DNA of 64,000 bases from assembly GCF_014647595.1 (NCBI RefSeq), contig NZ_BMPM01000009.1, forward strand, positions 124,001-188,000. Direction: 5' to 3'. The translations under genes were made by a program, and so were the position numbers. Of the stretch, positions 52,672 through 61,266 are shown in pieces. Under the pieces are notes generated by a model, which ran no database searches, had not been told where the DNA came from, and saw only the letters and a program-made list of their open reading frames with translations. Source of the DNA: Paenarthrobacter histidinolovorans. GTDB lineage: Bacteria > Actinomycetota > Actinomycetes > Actinomycetales > Micrococcaceae. Position 1 is the stretch's first letter. The number at the start of each line of letters is the position of its first letter.

Positions 52672-53120
52672 CCAACCAGCCTCGATCGCGCGCGCTCCCA
52701 CGAATAGACGCCAGGTGTCCTATGTGGACAAATCCGCTTCGTTGCCTCGCTGCACATACTGCCGGGGGCACGGCATGATGGGCAGCGGGGCATCGAACCG
52801 GGCGGAAAGGGGCCGCGTCACATTCCGCCGAGGTGTGGCCTATGTCACGTAAGCTTGGCTGACGGCCGCCCTCCGGGTTCTTAAAGGGCCGTTGCGACCC
52901 CTCGATGGGCCGCACTTGCTGGCTCGATGGCGCCGGACACGCGTCCGCAGGCGCCGCACCGCAGCATGCCAAGTATTACTGGCGCTCGTCATTGAGCCCT
53001 GCCGGGACATGGACGCCCGGCGGACAACACTTGCCGCAGCAGGTGAAAGAAAAGCCGGAACTGGGGGTCTGGCGCCACCGCAGCATCATTCAGGCTGCCT
53101 CCCCAAAGGAAAACAATGTC
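52672..53120. other. 449-base gap with palindrome and two small hairpins
   Basis: No convincing gene. It has the family 2 palindrome (52738-52797) and, nearer the lipoprotein, two adjacent hairpins: CCGGG/CCCGG (53002-53020) and CACTTGC/GCAGGTG (53028-53045). These could form part of a leader RNA. I do not match them to a known riboswitch. Confidence 0.4.
52738..52797. repeat. Palindromic repeat, family 2 copy G
   Basis: 16-base arms (52738-52753 and 52782-52797), two mismatches. The right 31 bases align without gaps to the right side of the 54811 element (23 identical). Confidence 0.65.
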
Positions 53121-54755
53121 ATGAAACGCACCTTCGCAACGCTGGGGGCGGTGTTCGCATTGGCCCTGGCCGGCTGTACGGATCCCGGGACACCCTTGCC
53201 CACCGAAAGCCCAACCGCCACATCGACGGCGACGGCGGAGCCCACCTCGGAGCCGACGGCGACGGCGACGGCAACGCCGACCGCAGAGCCGACTTCGGAG
53301 CCGACGGAGACTCCGACCGCGACCCCCACGGCTTCGCCGACGGCAACGCCAACAGCTTCGCCCAGCGTGACCCACACGCCAACCGCGACAGCAACGCCAA
53401 CCGCGACCCCGACGGCAACACCGACAGCAACGCCAACCGCGACACCCACGGCAACACCGACCCCAACGCCAACCGCGACCCCGACGGCAACACCGACCCC
53501 AACGCCAACCGCGACAGCAACGCCAACACCTTCACCGACCCCCACGCCAACCCCAACCACGGACACCCTCGCCAACCTGCCCCGGATTCCGTGGGATGGC
53601 GGTCCAGACTATTGGAAGAAGTTCCCGAAAGCTGACGCCGCTGGCTGGGACGATCCATCGTTCATCCCGATCGTGGTCTGGTATGGCTCGCCCGGAAGTG
53701 ACGCCCAGCTGAAGTATGACAAGGCGCTCGGGATCAACACCTACGCCCAGGGCAACCCGGCAACCCCGTCGGCAGGCATTACGTCCAACGGAATGTTTAC
53801 CTTGTTCTCGCCGAGCGATGCCCCCGCGGATTGGGCCAGCCAGGTGGGAACGCTGTTGGACGACGAGGTGGATGGCCGATTCGACACTGCATCAGGCTTG
53901 GCGCATATGCGTTCACTAGCCGCTCAGTCTGATCCCGCCAAAACCGGCCGCTTCACTTACGCCAACTGGACTTCGGGAATTCTGACCTACGACCGGTCCA
54001 TGCAGTTCAGTGTGGACTTCTACAACACGGCCAACGTCAACAGTGTGGACCAGTACTTCTATGCTGTCCCGCAATGCGACTGGGGCGACAACCAGCTGCG
54101 GTGGCGCACACCCCAAGGCCAGAACCCCATCAACACGGCCAACTGCCGCACCGCATCAAGCTATGGAAAGATCATTTCCCTGCAGAACGAGGTCAATGCA
54201 GCACGTGGCGTCCAGGCTCCCATCTGGGCCCTCCCGACCGTGGTGTCCACTGGCGGCTCCACGGGTGGTTACCGGCAGCTAACGCCGGAGCAGACTAAAG
54301 CCCAGGTTTGGGCGAGCATCATTCACGAGGCACGTGGCATTGTGTGGTTCAGCCAGTCACCGGACCAGCAGAACATCAATGACTGCATCAGTGGCGACGC
54401 CTTCGCGGATGCTCGGCTCAAGGGCACGGCATGCCTCAAGGACCAGGTAGCGGCAGCCGGTGCTGTGAACAACCAGATCAAGGCACTGGCGCCCGTGATC
54501 AACACTCAGTCCTACGTCTGGGACTTCGGTGACGGCATTGATTCCATGTTGAAGGTCAAGGATGGCTCCGCGTACATCTTTGCCATGGGCCAGGACGGCA
54601 CCACGGGATCCAGGACGTTCACGCTTCCGGCCGGCATCACAGGCACTCAGGTGGAAGTTGTGGGAGAAGGGCGGACCCTCGCGGTCCAGGGTGGCTCGTT
54701 CACGGATTCATTTGCCAACGAGTACACCCATCACGTCTACAGGATCACCCTCTAA
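53121..54755 (+). CDS. Secreted lipoprotein with Thr/Pro-rich repeat and unknown barrel-like domain
   Basis: 544 residues. Lipobox LALAGC at residue 17-20; residues about 30-145 are an (A/P/S)-T-P repeat stalk (ATPTATPTATPTA), encoded by near-identical 18-24 bp units. The globular part (about 150-540) begins NLPRIPWDGGPDYWKKFPKADAAGWDDPS and looks like a TIM-barrel glycoside hydrolase (VWYGSPGSDAQLKYDKALGINTYAQ; LLDDEVDGRFDT; IIHEARGIVWFSQ) but I cannot assign a family. It would be a wall-exposed enzyme held away by the stalk. ATG 53121 has AAAGGAAA 8 bases upstream. Confidence 0.75.
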   Translation: MKRTFATLGAVFALALAGCTDPGTPLPTESPTATSTATAEPTSEPTATATATPTAEPTSEPTETPTATPTASPTATPTASPSVTHTPTATATPTATPTATPTATPTATPTATPTPTPTATPTATPTPTPTATATPTPSPTPTPTPTTDTLANLPRIPWDGGPDYWKKFPKADAAGWDDPSFIPIVVWYGSPGSDAQLKYDKALGINTYAQGNPATPSAGITSNGMFTLFSPSDAPADWASQVGTLLDDEVDGRFDTASGLAHMRSLAAQSDPAKTGRFTYANWTSGILTYDRSMQFSVDFYNTANVNSVDQYFYAVPQCDWGDNQLRWRTPQGQNPINTANCRTASSYGKIISLQNEVNAARGVQAPIWALPTVVSTGGSTGGYRQLTPEQTKAQVWASIIHEARGIVWFSQSPDQQNINDCISGDAFADARLKGTACLKDQVAAAGAVNNQIKALAPVINTQSYVWDFGDGIDSMLKVKDGSAYIFAMGQDGTTGSRTFTLPAGITGTQVEVVGEGRTLAVQGGSFTDSFANEYTHHVYRITL

Positions 54756-54810
54756 CCAGGGGTCCTCCGCGTCGTAGCTGGAGAATGACGCGTGGGACCA
54801 ATGCCTGGCA

Positions 54811-54884
54811 AACCCGTTTCGTTGGCGCGCTGCGCACTGTGCCGAACGCATGGCACGGTGCGCAGCGAAGCCACGAAACGGGTT
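54811..54884. repeat. Palindromic repeat, family 2 copy E
   Basis: 33-base arms (54811-54843 and 54852-54884), five mismatches, 8-base loop. It lies between convergent genes and contains GCATGGCACGGTGCGCAGCG, shared with 51669 on the other strand. Confidence 0.8.
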
Positions 54885-54910
54885 CGCCCACCAAGATCAC
54901 CTAAACAGGG

Positions 54911-56254
54911 CTACCCCGCCACGAGCTTCCGGGCCGCCGCCGAGTGCTCCGCGATGAGCCCGGCCACGTCAAGATCCGGAATCGCGCCGTCCACAACGCG
55001 CCACTTGCCACCGACCATCACCCGGTCGGCCCGGTCCGCACCGCACAGCAACAGTGCGGCAACGGGATCGTGGCTTCCGGAGAACCGCAACGAGTCAAGC
55101 TTGAACAGGGCCAGGTCGGCCTGCAGTCCGGGGGCCAACTGTCCAATATCAGAGCGTCCCAACACGGCAGCAGACCCGCGGGTTGCCCACCCCAAGGCGC
55201 GCTCCACAGGAACGGAGGCGCCGTAGCGGAGACGCTGCAGGTACAGTGCTTGCCGCGCTTCGAGGATCATGTTGGAGGCATCGTTCGACGCCGATCCATC
55301 CACTCCCAGCCCCACGGGGACTCCCGCTGCCTCAAGTTCCAGGACCCGCGCGGTCCCGGATGCCAGGCGCATGTTGGAGGTGGGGCAATGCGCGACGGCG
55401 CTTCCGGCCGCTCCCAGCCTGGCGATCTCCTCGTCGTTGAAGTGGATGCCGTGTCCAAGCCAGGTCCGGTTTCCCAGCCAGCCCACCGATTCCAGGTAAT
55501 CCACGGTCCGCAGGCCGAACATGGACCGGCAGAAGTCTTCCTCGTCGATGGTTTCGGCCAGGTGGGTGTGCAGCCGGACGTCGTACCGTTCGGCCATGGC
55601 CGCAGATTCGGCCATGATTTCCTTGGTCACGGAGAAGGGCGAGCACGGTGCTAGCGCGATCTGCACTGAGGCCCCGTCTCCGGTCTCGTGGTACTGGCGG
55701 ATGAGCCGTTCGCTGTCCGCAAGGATCGCTTCAGGTGACTGGACAGTGGTCCTGGGCGGCAGCCCGCCGTCGTCCTCTCCCAATGTCATGGACCCGCGGG
55801 TCAAGGTGGCCCGCATCCCCATGGAACGTACGGCTGCCACCTCGATGTCGATCGCGTCTTCCATCCCGTCCGGGAACAGGTAGTGGTGGTCGGCGGCCGT
55901 GGTGCAGCCGGAAAGGAGCAGCTCCGCCAATGCGACCTGCACAGCGAGTTCGAGGCTGCGGGGAGTAAGCCGCGCCCACACCGGGTAGAGGTTCTGCAGC
56001 CACGGGAACAGCGGCACATTGGCCACGGGGCCCCAGGCGCGCGTGAGGGTTTGGTAGAAGTGGTGGTGCGTGTTGATGAGGCCGGGCAGGACGACGTGGC
56101 CCGAGGCATCGAAGACGGTACATGGCATGGAAGGCTGCCCGCCCGAAGGCACGAGTTCGGCGATCTTTCCGTCGAGAACAACCAGGCCGCCGCCGGCGTC
56201 GTGGTCGTTTGCGGTGAAGATACCCAGGGGGTTCTTGATCCAAAGAGGGGTCAT
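54911..56254 (-). CDS. 8-oxoguanine deaminase (amidohydrolase)
   Basis: 447 residues. Metal site HHH in LINTHHHFYQTLTRAW (His63, His65), VRLHTHLAETIDEEDFC, TWLGHGIHFN and LGVDGSASND (metal Asp) follow the ATZ/TRZ/guanine deaminase family; CSPFS and the length fit 8-oxoguanine deaminase. It turns 8-oxoguanine to urate, which fits the surrounding urate pathway. Annotation as hydroxyatrazine-like ethylaminohydrolase would be the alternative. Promoter TTGACT-N17-TACGCT is upstream. Confidence 0.82.
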   Translation of the reverse strand: MTPLWIKNPLGIFTANDHDAGGGLVVLDGKIAELVPSGGQPSMPCTVFDASGHVVLPGLINTHHHFYQTLTRAWGPVANVPLFPWLQNLYPVWARLTPRSLELAVQVALAELLLSGCTTAADHHYLFPDGMEDAIDIEVAAVRSMGMRATLTRGSMTLGEDDGGLPPRTTVQSPEAILADSERLIRQYHETGDGASVQIALAPCSPFSVTKEIMAESAAMAERYDVRLHTHLAETIDEEDFCRSMFGLRTVDYLESVGWLGNRTWLGHGIHFNDEEIARLGAAGSAVAHCPTSNMRLASGTARVLELEAAGVPVGLGVDGSASNDASNMILEARQALYLQRLRYGASVPVERALGWATRGSAAVLGRSDIGQLAPGLQADLALFKLDSLRFSGSHDPVAALLLCGADRADRVMVGGKWRVVDGAIPDLDVAGLIAEHSAAARKLVAG

Positions 56255-56652
56255 GGCAGGTTCCTTGTCTGGTCGGCGTGTACGCGTTCCAGCTCAGTTA
56301 GGCCCTGTCTGCTGATCCAGGTTCCGGGCTGCAAAAGGCGCCGGTCAGAAAAGCGTAAGAGCCCCGACGGCGGCAGTCAACGCCCGCGGGCGGTCACATT
56401 TGGCTGCACCCACAAGGATTAAGTAATTTCGCATGACGAAATTAAGTTTTCAAAAAACTATGGCGCGGCTCACAAACGTGGTGCTACGCTCTAACTGCCA
56501 AAGGCGGGCACCCGGACCTCGGGAAGCTATCTACCAGGCGCAACTTAACCTTCATCGCACATGCTGAAGCCTGGTAACCAAGCTAACTGGAGCTCTTTTT
56601 GGAGCGCCCCCGAAAGGTCACCCGGCTTCCACAGCACTAAGGAAGTCGCAAC
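56255..56652. promoter_or_regulatory. Divergent region, 8-oxoguanine deaminase/guanine deaminase
   Basis: 398 bases. Minus strand promoter: TTGACT (56375-56380), 17 bases, TACGCT (56352-56357). A palindrome TAATTTCG-CATGA-CGAAATTA (56424-56444) lies upstream of both genes. On the plus strand a TACGCT (56485-56490) may be the -10 of guaD, followed by a GC-rich leader with matched arms TACCAGGC (56532-56539) / GCCTGGTA (56569-56576), inner CTTCA/TGAAG, and outer GGAAGC/GCTTCC. No gene in it. Confidence 0.5.
56424..56444. promoter_or_regulatory. Palindromic operator candidate
   Basis: Perfect 8-base arms with a 5-base spacer. Core TTTCG-N5-CGAAA matches TTCCG-N5-CGGAA at 51293-51307 (consensus TTYCG-N5-CGRAA). 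Confidence 0.55.
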
Positions 56653-57147
56653 ATGAGTACAACCGTCACGGCCGAGCAATTCCTGGCCACATCCATTGAG
56701 CTGGCTACAGCCAATGTCCTTAACAGTGGGGGCCCGTTCGGGGCCGTCATTGTCACCGCGGATGGACGAGCCTTCGAAGGCGTCAACCGCGTTACCGCCA
56801 CGAACGATCCCACCGCACACGCAGAAGTCACGGCCATCCGTAACGCCTGCCGCGAACTGGGAACCTTCGATCTGAGCGGAGCAACCCTCTACACCAGCTG
56901 CGAGCCATGCCCCATGTGCCTGGCCTCCGCGCTCTGGGCACGCGTCGACCGCGTGTTCTTCGCCGCAGACCGTCACGACGCCGCATCCGTTGGCTTTGAT
57001 GACGCCGTTTTCTACGAGTACTTCGAGAACGACAACCGGGACGCGCTGATGCCGGTAGCCAAGCTGGAACTGGGCGACCCCCAGGCTCCGGAGGCCCTCC
57101 AGCCGTTCACCACATGGAACACGCTTGATTCCAGGATTGATTACTAG
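56653..57147 (+). CDS. guaD: Guanine deaminase, cytidine-deaminase fold
   Basis: 164 residues. Zinc ligands His56 (TAHAEVTAI, with proton-shuttle Glu58), Cys86 and Cys89 (SCEPCPMC). The C-terminus (AKLELGD...NTLDSRIDY) with DY end fits the B. subtilis GuaD type, which swaps tails in a dimer. Guanine becomes xanthine. It is 6 bases before the NCS2 permease gene, a logical pair. Confidence 0.9.
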   Translation: MSTTVTAEQFLATSIELATANVLNSGGPFGAVIVTADGRAFEGVNRVTATNDPTAHAEVTAIRNACRELGTFDLSGATLYTSCEPCPMCLASALWARVDRVFFAADRHDAASVGFDDAVFYEYFENDNRDALMPVAKLELGDPQAPEALQPFTTWNTLDSRIDY

Positions 57148-57153
57148 GGCCCG

Positions 57154-58737
57154 GTGGCTGACATGAATATCCTGGACAACGCAGAAATGCAGACAGCAGC
57201 TGAGAAGCAGGCTGCGCTCTTTCCCAACGGAGACACCAGCGCAGAGCCCACAGCAGCAAAGCACACGGCAACCGGCCTGGCAGATGGCAACAAGAAGCCC
57301 CCGGTGTCGAACTCCTTCCTGGACAAGTTCTTCCAGATCTCCAAGCGTGGATCCACGCTGGCCCGCGAATTCCGGGGCGGCCTGGTCACCTTCTTCACCA
57401 TGGCGTACATCGTCATCCTGAACCCGCTCATCCTGGGTGGATTCTCGGCAGAAAACGCCCCCACCGACGTGGCCGGCGGTTGGCTTTCGGCCGCCCAGGT
57501 CGGCGCTGTCACCGGCTTGACCGCCGGCGTCATGACGATCGTTTTTGGTCTCATTGCCAACCTGCCGTTCGGTCTCGCGGCCGGCCTCGGCATCAACTCG
57601 TTCCTGGCTGTAGCAGTCATCCAGGAAGTTACATGGCCGGAAGCCATGGGCCTGGTGGTCATCAACGGCATCCTGATCGTGCTCTTCGGTGCTACAGGTG
57701 CCCGGACGGCGATCTTCAAGGCAGTACCCAAGGAACTGAAGGCCGCCATCACCGTTGGCATCGGCCTGTTCATTGCCTTCATCGGCTTTGTCGATTCCGG
57801 TTTTGTCCGTCCTACTGCGGGCGGCCCTCCGGTTCAGTTGGGCAACGACGGTTCCATCACGTCCATCCCGACTCTTGTCTTTATTGTTGGTTTGCTGGCC
57901 ATGGGCATCCTCGTGGCACGCAAGATCCAAGGCGGCTTGCTGATCGGCATCGTCGCCACCACCGTCCTTGCCGCTGTTGTCGAGGCCATCTTCCACATCG
58001 GACCTGGCACCGCGGACAACCCCGGCGGTTGGCACCTCAACGTGCCTATCCTTTCCAGCCAGCTGGTGTCCGTCCCGGACCTCAGCCTGGTAGGCCAGTT
58101 CGACCTCTTTGGTTCGTTCGCCAGGATCGGCGGGCTCGCCGCCACCATGCTGGTCTTCACCCTGGTGTTCACCAACTTCTTTGACGCCATGGGCACCATG
58201 ACCGGACTGGCAAAGAGCGCAGGCGTGGCCCACAAGGACGGCACGTTCCCCAAGCTGAAGTCGGCCTTCATCGTTGAAGGCATGGGCGCAGTGGTGGGTG
58301 GTGCGACGTCCGGTTCGTCCAACACCGTGTACATCGACTCTGCAGCGGGCATCGGCGAAGGCGCCCGGACCGGCCTGGCCTCCGTGGTCACTGGCCTGCT
58401 GTTCCTGGGCTCGATGTTCTTCACGCCGCTTACCTCGGTAGTTCCGCTGGAAGTAGCGGCAGCCGCCCTGGTGGTGGTGGGCGCGATGATGATGGCGCAG
58501 ATCCGCGAGATCAAGTTCACCAAGTTCTCCATCGCTCTCCCTGCGTTCCTGACCATCGTGACCATGCCGCTGACGTACTCCATCGCCAACGGGATCGGCG
58601 TCGGGTTCATCTCCTTCGCGGTCATCAGCGCAGCGTCGGGCAAGGCCAAGAAGGTCCATCCGCTCATGTGGGTGGTCACGGTTGGCTTCATCATCTACTT
58701 TGCCCGCGGACCCATCAACGCCCTGATGGGCGTCTGA
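57154..58737 (+). CDS. NCS2 guanine/hypoxanthine-type permease (AzgA group)
   Basis: 527 residues; about 12-14 helices. AzgA/PbuG marks: TLAREFRGGLVTFFTMAYIVILNPLIL, GLAAGLGINSFLAVA, LVFTNFFDAMGTMTGLAKSAG (Asp essential) and EGMGAVVGGATSGSSNTVYIDSAAGIGEGARTGL. Imports guanine, hypoxanthine or adenine. Start is GTG 57154 or ATG 57163. It follows guaD closely. Confidence 0.9.
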   Translation: MADMNILDNAEMQTAAEKQAALFPNGDTSAEPTAAKHTATGLADGNKKPPVSNSFLDKFFQISKRGSTLAREFRGGLVTFFTMAYIVILNPLILGGFSAENAPTDVAGGWLSAAQVGAVTGLTAGVMTIVFGLIANLPFGLAAGLGINSFLAVAVIQEVTWPEAMGLVVINGILIVLFGATGARTAIFKAVPKELKAAITVGIGLFIAFIGFVDSGFVRPTAGGPPVQLGNDGSITSIPTLVFIVGLLAMGILVARKIQGGLLIGIVATTVLAAVVEAIFHIGPGTADNPGGWHLNVPILSSQLVSVPDLSLVGQFDLFGSFARIGGLAATMLVFTLVFTNFFDAMGTMTGLAKSAGVAHKDGTFPKLKSAFIVEGMGAVVGGATSGSSNTVYIDSAAGIGEGARTGLASVVTGLLFLGSMFFTPLTSVVPLEVAAAALVVVGAMMMAQIREIKFTKFSIALPAFLTIVTMPLTYSIANGIGVGFISFAVISAASGKAKKVHPLMWVVTVGFIIYFARGPINALMGV

Positions 58738-58885
58738 CCGGGACCGCACCCCGCGCCGGCGGGTCCCTTCCGGCACTCCGATCGACGGTCCGTCGGTACC
58801 CACCGCACGAATAGGCGTCCGCCGTCGTCGTCCCTGATGAACAGGCACGACGGCGGGCGGCGGCCGGGCGCCGACGCTCCGTCAG

Positions 58886-58924
58886 GGAACGGGGGCAGGG
58901 AGATGAAGCCCTTGCCCCCGTTCC
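58886..58924 (+). terminator. Terminator after the permease gene
   Basis: Arms 58886-58900 and 58909-58924 (one bulge), 8-base loop. Its right arm joins the first GTTC-N4-GAAC unit. Confidence 0.75.
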
Positions 58925-58965
58925 TATGAACTCACGGTTCCTATGAACCCACGGTTCCCAAGAAC
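58920..58965. promoter_or_regulatory. Three tandem GTTC-N4-GAAC palindromes, 17-bp period
   Basis: GTTCCTATGAAC at 58920 and 58937, GTTCCCAAGAAC at 58954. Regular spacing and palindromic units suggest a regulator binding cooperatively before xdhC (59087). Confidence 0.6.
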
Positions 58966-59086
58966 TCTCATCGAATTGCCGCGACTAACCCTCAACATCC
59001 TCCGGAAATGAGAATATGAGGCAAGATCGCGCACTGCTCCGGCCGGGTCATCCCGGCCGGGACACCTGGAAAAAGGACGTGTTGCC

Positions 59087-60340
59087 ATGCTGGATCTGAT
59101 GCCTTCACTGGGCAGCTGGCGGCCTGCGGTCTCTGGCCAACGTTTGGCTGTGGCCACGATCGTGGGGAGCGGCGGTTCCGTGCCGCGACCCCTGGGGACC
59201 TCCATGATGGTCTCCGAAAACGGCGAAATCCTGGGCAGCTTGTCCGGTGGTTGCGTTGAAGGGGCCGTCGTGGAGGCGGCCATGGAAGCAATGCGCGACG
59301 GCGGCCCGCGCCTTGAGTCCTACGGCTACAGTGCCGAGGACGCGTTCGCCGTCGGCCTCACCTGTGGTGGTGAGCTGGAAGTCCACATTCAGCCTTTCGG
59401 GGCGGGAGCGCCGGAACTTTCATTGTTCGCCGGCCCCCAACGCCCTGCTGCGTTGATCCGCAGGCTCGACGCCGGGGGAGGCGTCATGGTGGTGGATGAT
59501 CCTGTGCGGTTCCGGGCCATGGAATCCCCGGAACTGGCCGTCCTGCTGGGCGACCATCCCTCCACGCTCTTTGCGGCAGCTGCCCAGGTGGAGCCGCTGC
59601 TCCAGGGCGGCCGTGCAGGCCTGGTCCGTCTGGCACCCCCGGAGGGCTGCATTGATGGCTGGGTCACCACAGAGAGACTGGCGGCCCCACCCCGGGAAGA
59701 AGAAGAACCGCAGCCCATCACGTTGTTCGTGGAAAGCCGATTGCCGGCTGCACGGATGCTTGTCTTTGGGGCCAACGACTTTGGCGCAGCGCTGTTGCCC
59801 GTCGGGCAGCTTCTGGGTTACAACGTCACCCTCTGTGACGCGCGGCCCGCTTTCGCCTCCCAGAACCGTTTTTCGGGGGCAGACCAGGTGGTCACCGACT
59901 GGCCGCACCGTTATCTCGAATCCGAGGCGGCCGGTGGGCGCCTCGACTCCCGCACCGTTGTGTGCGTGCTGACCCACGATCCCAAGTTTGATATCCCCTT
60001 GCTTCAAGCCGCGCTCCGGCTGAACCTGGCTTATGTCGGCGCCATGGGTTCGCGCCGCAGCCACCGCCAACGCGTGGACGCACTGCTCCAGGCAGGAACT
60101 CCGCCGGAGTCCTTGGACAGGCTGCATTCACCCATCGGGCTGGACCTCGGCGCCGTAACCCCGGCCGAAGTAGCAGTCTCCATTACGTCCGAAATCATCG
60201 CGGCGCGTGGGACCGGTGTGAACACAACGGGGTTCCCTTCCCTCAAGGACAGTGCCGGCCCGATTCACCCGGCTCCGATTCACGCAGCACCGCTTCACGC
60301 AGCACCTCAACACCTCACTCAGGAGGACCCATGGACATGA
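59087..60340 (+). CDS. xdhC: XdhC-family molybdenum cofactor insertion protein
   Basis: 417 residues, longer than usual. N-terminal XdhC part (VATIVGSGGSVPRPLGTSMMVSENGEILGSLSGGCVEGAV) and C-terminal Rossmann part (RMLVFGANDFGAALLPVGQLLGYNVTLCDAR, YVGAMGSRRSHRQRV). It is a chaperone that stores or sulfurates Moco for xanthine dehydrogenase. The tail has four 5-residue units with His (PIHPA PIHAA PLHAA PQH) encoded by 15-bp repeats at 60259-60318, possibly metal binding. Stop overlaps next start by 10 bases. Confidence 0.9.
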   Translation: MLDLMPSLGSWRPAVSGQRLAVATIVGSGGSVPRPLGTSMMVSENGEILGSLSGGCVEGAVVEAAMEAMRDGGPRLESYGYSAEDAFAVGLTCGGELEVHIQPFGAGAPELSLFAGPQRPAALIRRLDAGGGVMVVDDPVRFRAMESPELAVLLGDHPSTLFAAAAQVEPLLQGGRAGLVRLAPPEGCIDGWVTTERLAAPPREEEEPQPITLFVESRLPAARMLVFGANDFGAALLPVGQLLGYNVTLCDARPAFASQNRFSGADQVVTDWPHRYLESEAAGGRLDSRTVVCVLTHDPKFDIPLLQAALRLNLAYVGAMGSRRSHRQRVDALLQAGTPPESLDRLHSPIGLDLGAVTPAEVAVSITSEIIAARGTGVNTTGFPSLKDSAGPIHPAPIHAAPLHAAPQHLTQEDPWT

Positions 60341-61266
60341 ACACCATCGAGGCCGTGGTCCCCACCACGGACCCGGCGCAATGGCGCGAAGGCGATGCCT
60401 GGCTCGCCGGAGGCACTGTCCTCTTCTCTTACGGAAGCACCGTCCTCAAGCGCCTGCTGGACCTTGGCCAAGCCAACTGGCCGGCCATCACCGTCACCGA
60501 TGCCGGGATTGAACTGGCTGCCACCTGCACCGTCGCCGAGCTTTACGCCTTGCCGCTGTCCGCTGAAGCCGCTGGCCGTGAATGGCCCGGCCTTGCCCTG
60601 ATCCGGCCGTGCTGCGACTCGTTCGTGGCCTCGTTCAAGATCTGGAACATGTCCACAGTGGGCGGGAACATCTGCACCGGACTGCCCGCCGGACCCATGA
60701 CGTCGCTCTGCGCGGGTCTGGACGGCGTGGCAACCATCCTTAGTCCCGACGGAAGCAGCCGGAAGGTTCCGGTTGCCGACGTCGTGGTGGGGGACATGCA
60801 GACGGTGCTGGCACCGGGGGAGTTGCTCCGCAGCATCCACCTCCCTGCCGAAGCACTCTCCGCCCGCGTTGCTTTCCGGCGTTTGTCCCTGAGCAACCTC
60901 GGGCGCTCCGGAGTGCTGCTAATCGGTAGGCTCGATCCCGTTTTTGGCTTGGTCATCACCGTCACCGCGTCCACCAAGAGGCCTGTGCAACTCAGGTTCC
61001 CCGCCGGTCAGGTTCCCGACGCTGGAACCCTGGCTGACGCCGTCGAGCATTCCATTCCCTGGCGGGTGTACCACGACGACATCCACGGCCTTCCAGCATG
61101 GCGCCGGGACATGACCTTCAAGCTTGCCGAAGAGATCAGGGCCGAGCTCATGGATGAGTCGATGACCGTCTCCGGCGATTTCTGGCCACCTCATGCCACT
61201 TCAGCCCAGCCTTCCACGCAACCCGAAACGTCAGGCACCCACAAGGAGGCTCCCCATGGCAATTGA
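60331..61266 (+). CDS. Xanthine dehydrogenase FAD-binding subunit
   Basis: 311 residues. CoxM/XdhB-type: WLAGGTVLFSYGSTVLKRLLDLGQ and FKIWNMSTVGGNICTGLPAGPMTS (FAD-binding TVGGNI motif). It carries electrons from the FeS centres to NAD+. AGGAGG 4 bases before ATG 60331. Overlaps both neighbours; last 25 residues are hydrophilic. Confidence 0.9.
   Translation: MDMNTIEAVVPTTDPAQWREGDAWLAGGTVLFSYGSTVLKRLLDLGQANWPAITVTDAGIELAATCTVAELYALPLSAEAAGREWPGLALIRPCCDSFVASFKIWNMSTVGGNICTGLPAGPMTSLCAGLDGVATILSPDGSSRKVPVADVVVGDMQTVLAPGELLRSIHLPAEALSARVAFRRLSLSNLGRSGVLLIGRLDPVFGLVITVTASTKRPVQLRFPAGQVPDAGTLADAVEHSIPWRVYHDDIHGLPAWRRDMTFKLAEEIRAELMDESMTVSGDFWPPHATSAQPSTQPETSGTHKEAPHGN

Larger units (their letters stand above)
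58738..59086. other. 349-base gap with hairpins and operator array
   Basis: Contains a 10-bp hairpin (58819-58828 and 58847-58856), a strong terminator (58886-58924), and the triple GTTC-N4-GAAC array (58920-58965). No gene found. Confidence 0.6.

Noticed and set aside
53002..53045. Hairpin pair before the lipoprotein as c-di-AMP or c-di-GMP riboswitch
   Set aside because: Neither consensus core could be found.
53090..53575. Open frame on the minus strand encoding a Val/Gly repeat protein
   Set aside because: It is the antisense of the Thr/Pro repeat of the lipoprotein gene; the repeat makes all frames open and there is no start site.
56528..56536. TCTACC in the guaD leader as a purine riboswitch core
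   Set aside because: The other conserved loops and spacing of the purine aptamer are missing.
56545..58848. Long minus-strand frame over guaD and the permease
   Set aside because: Antisense shadow with low-complexity charged sequence and no domain.
58921..58970. Tandem 17-bp units as a CRISPR-like array
   Set aside because: Only three units, no spacers, each unit is itself a short palindrome; fits operators better.
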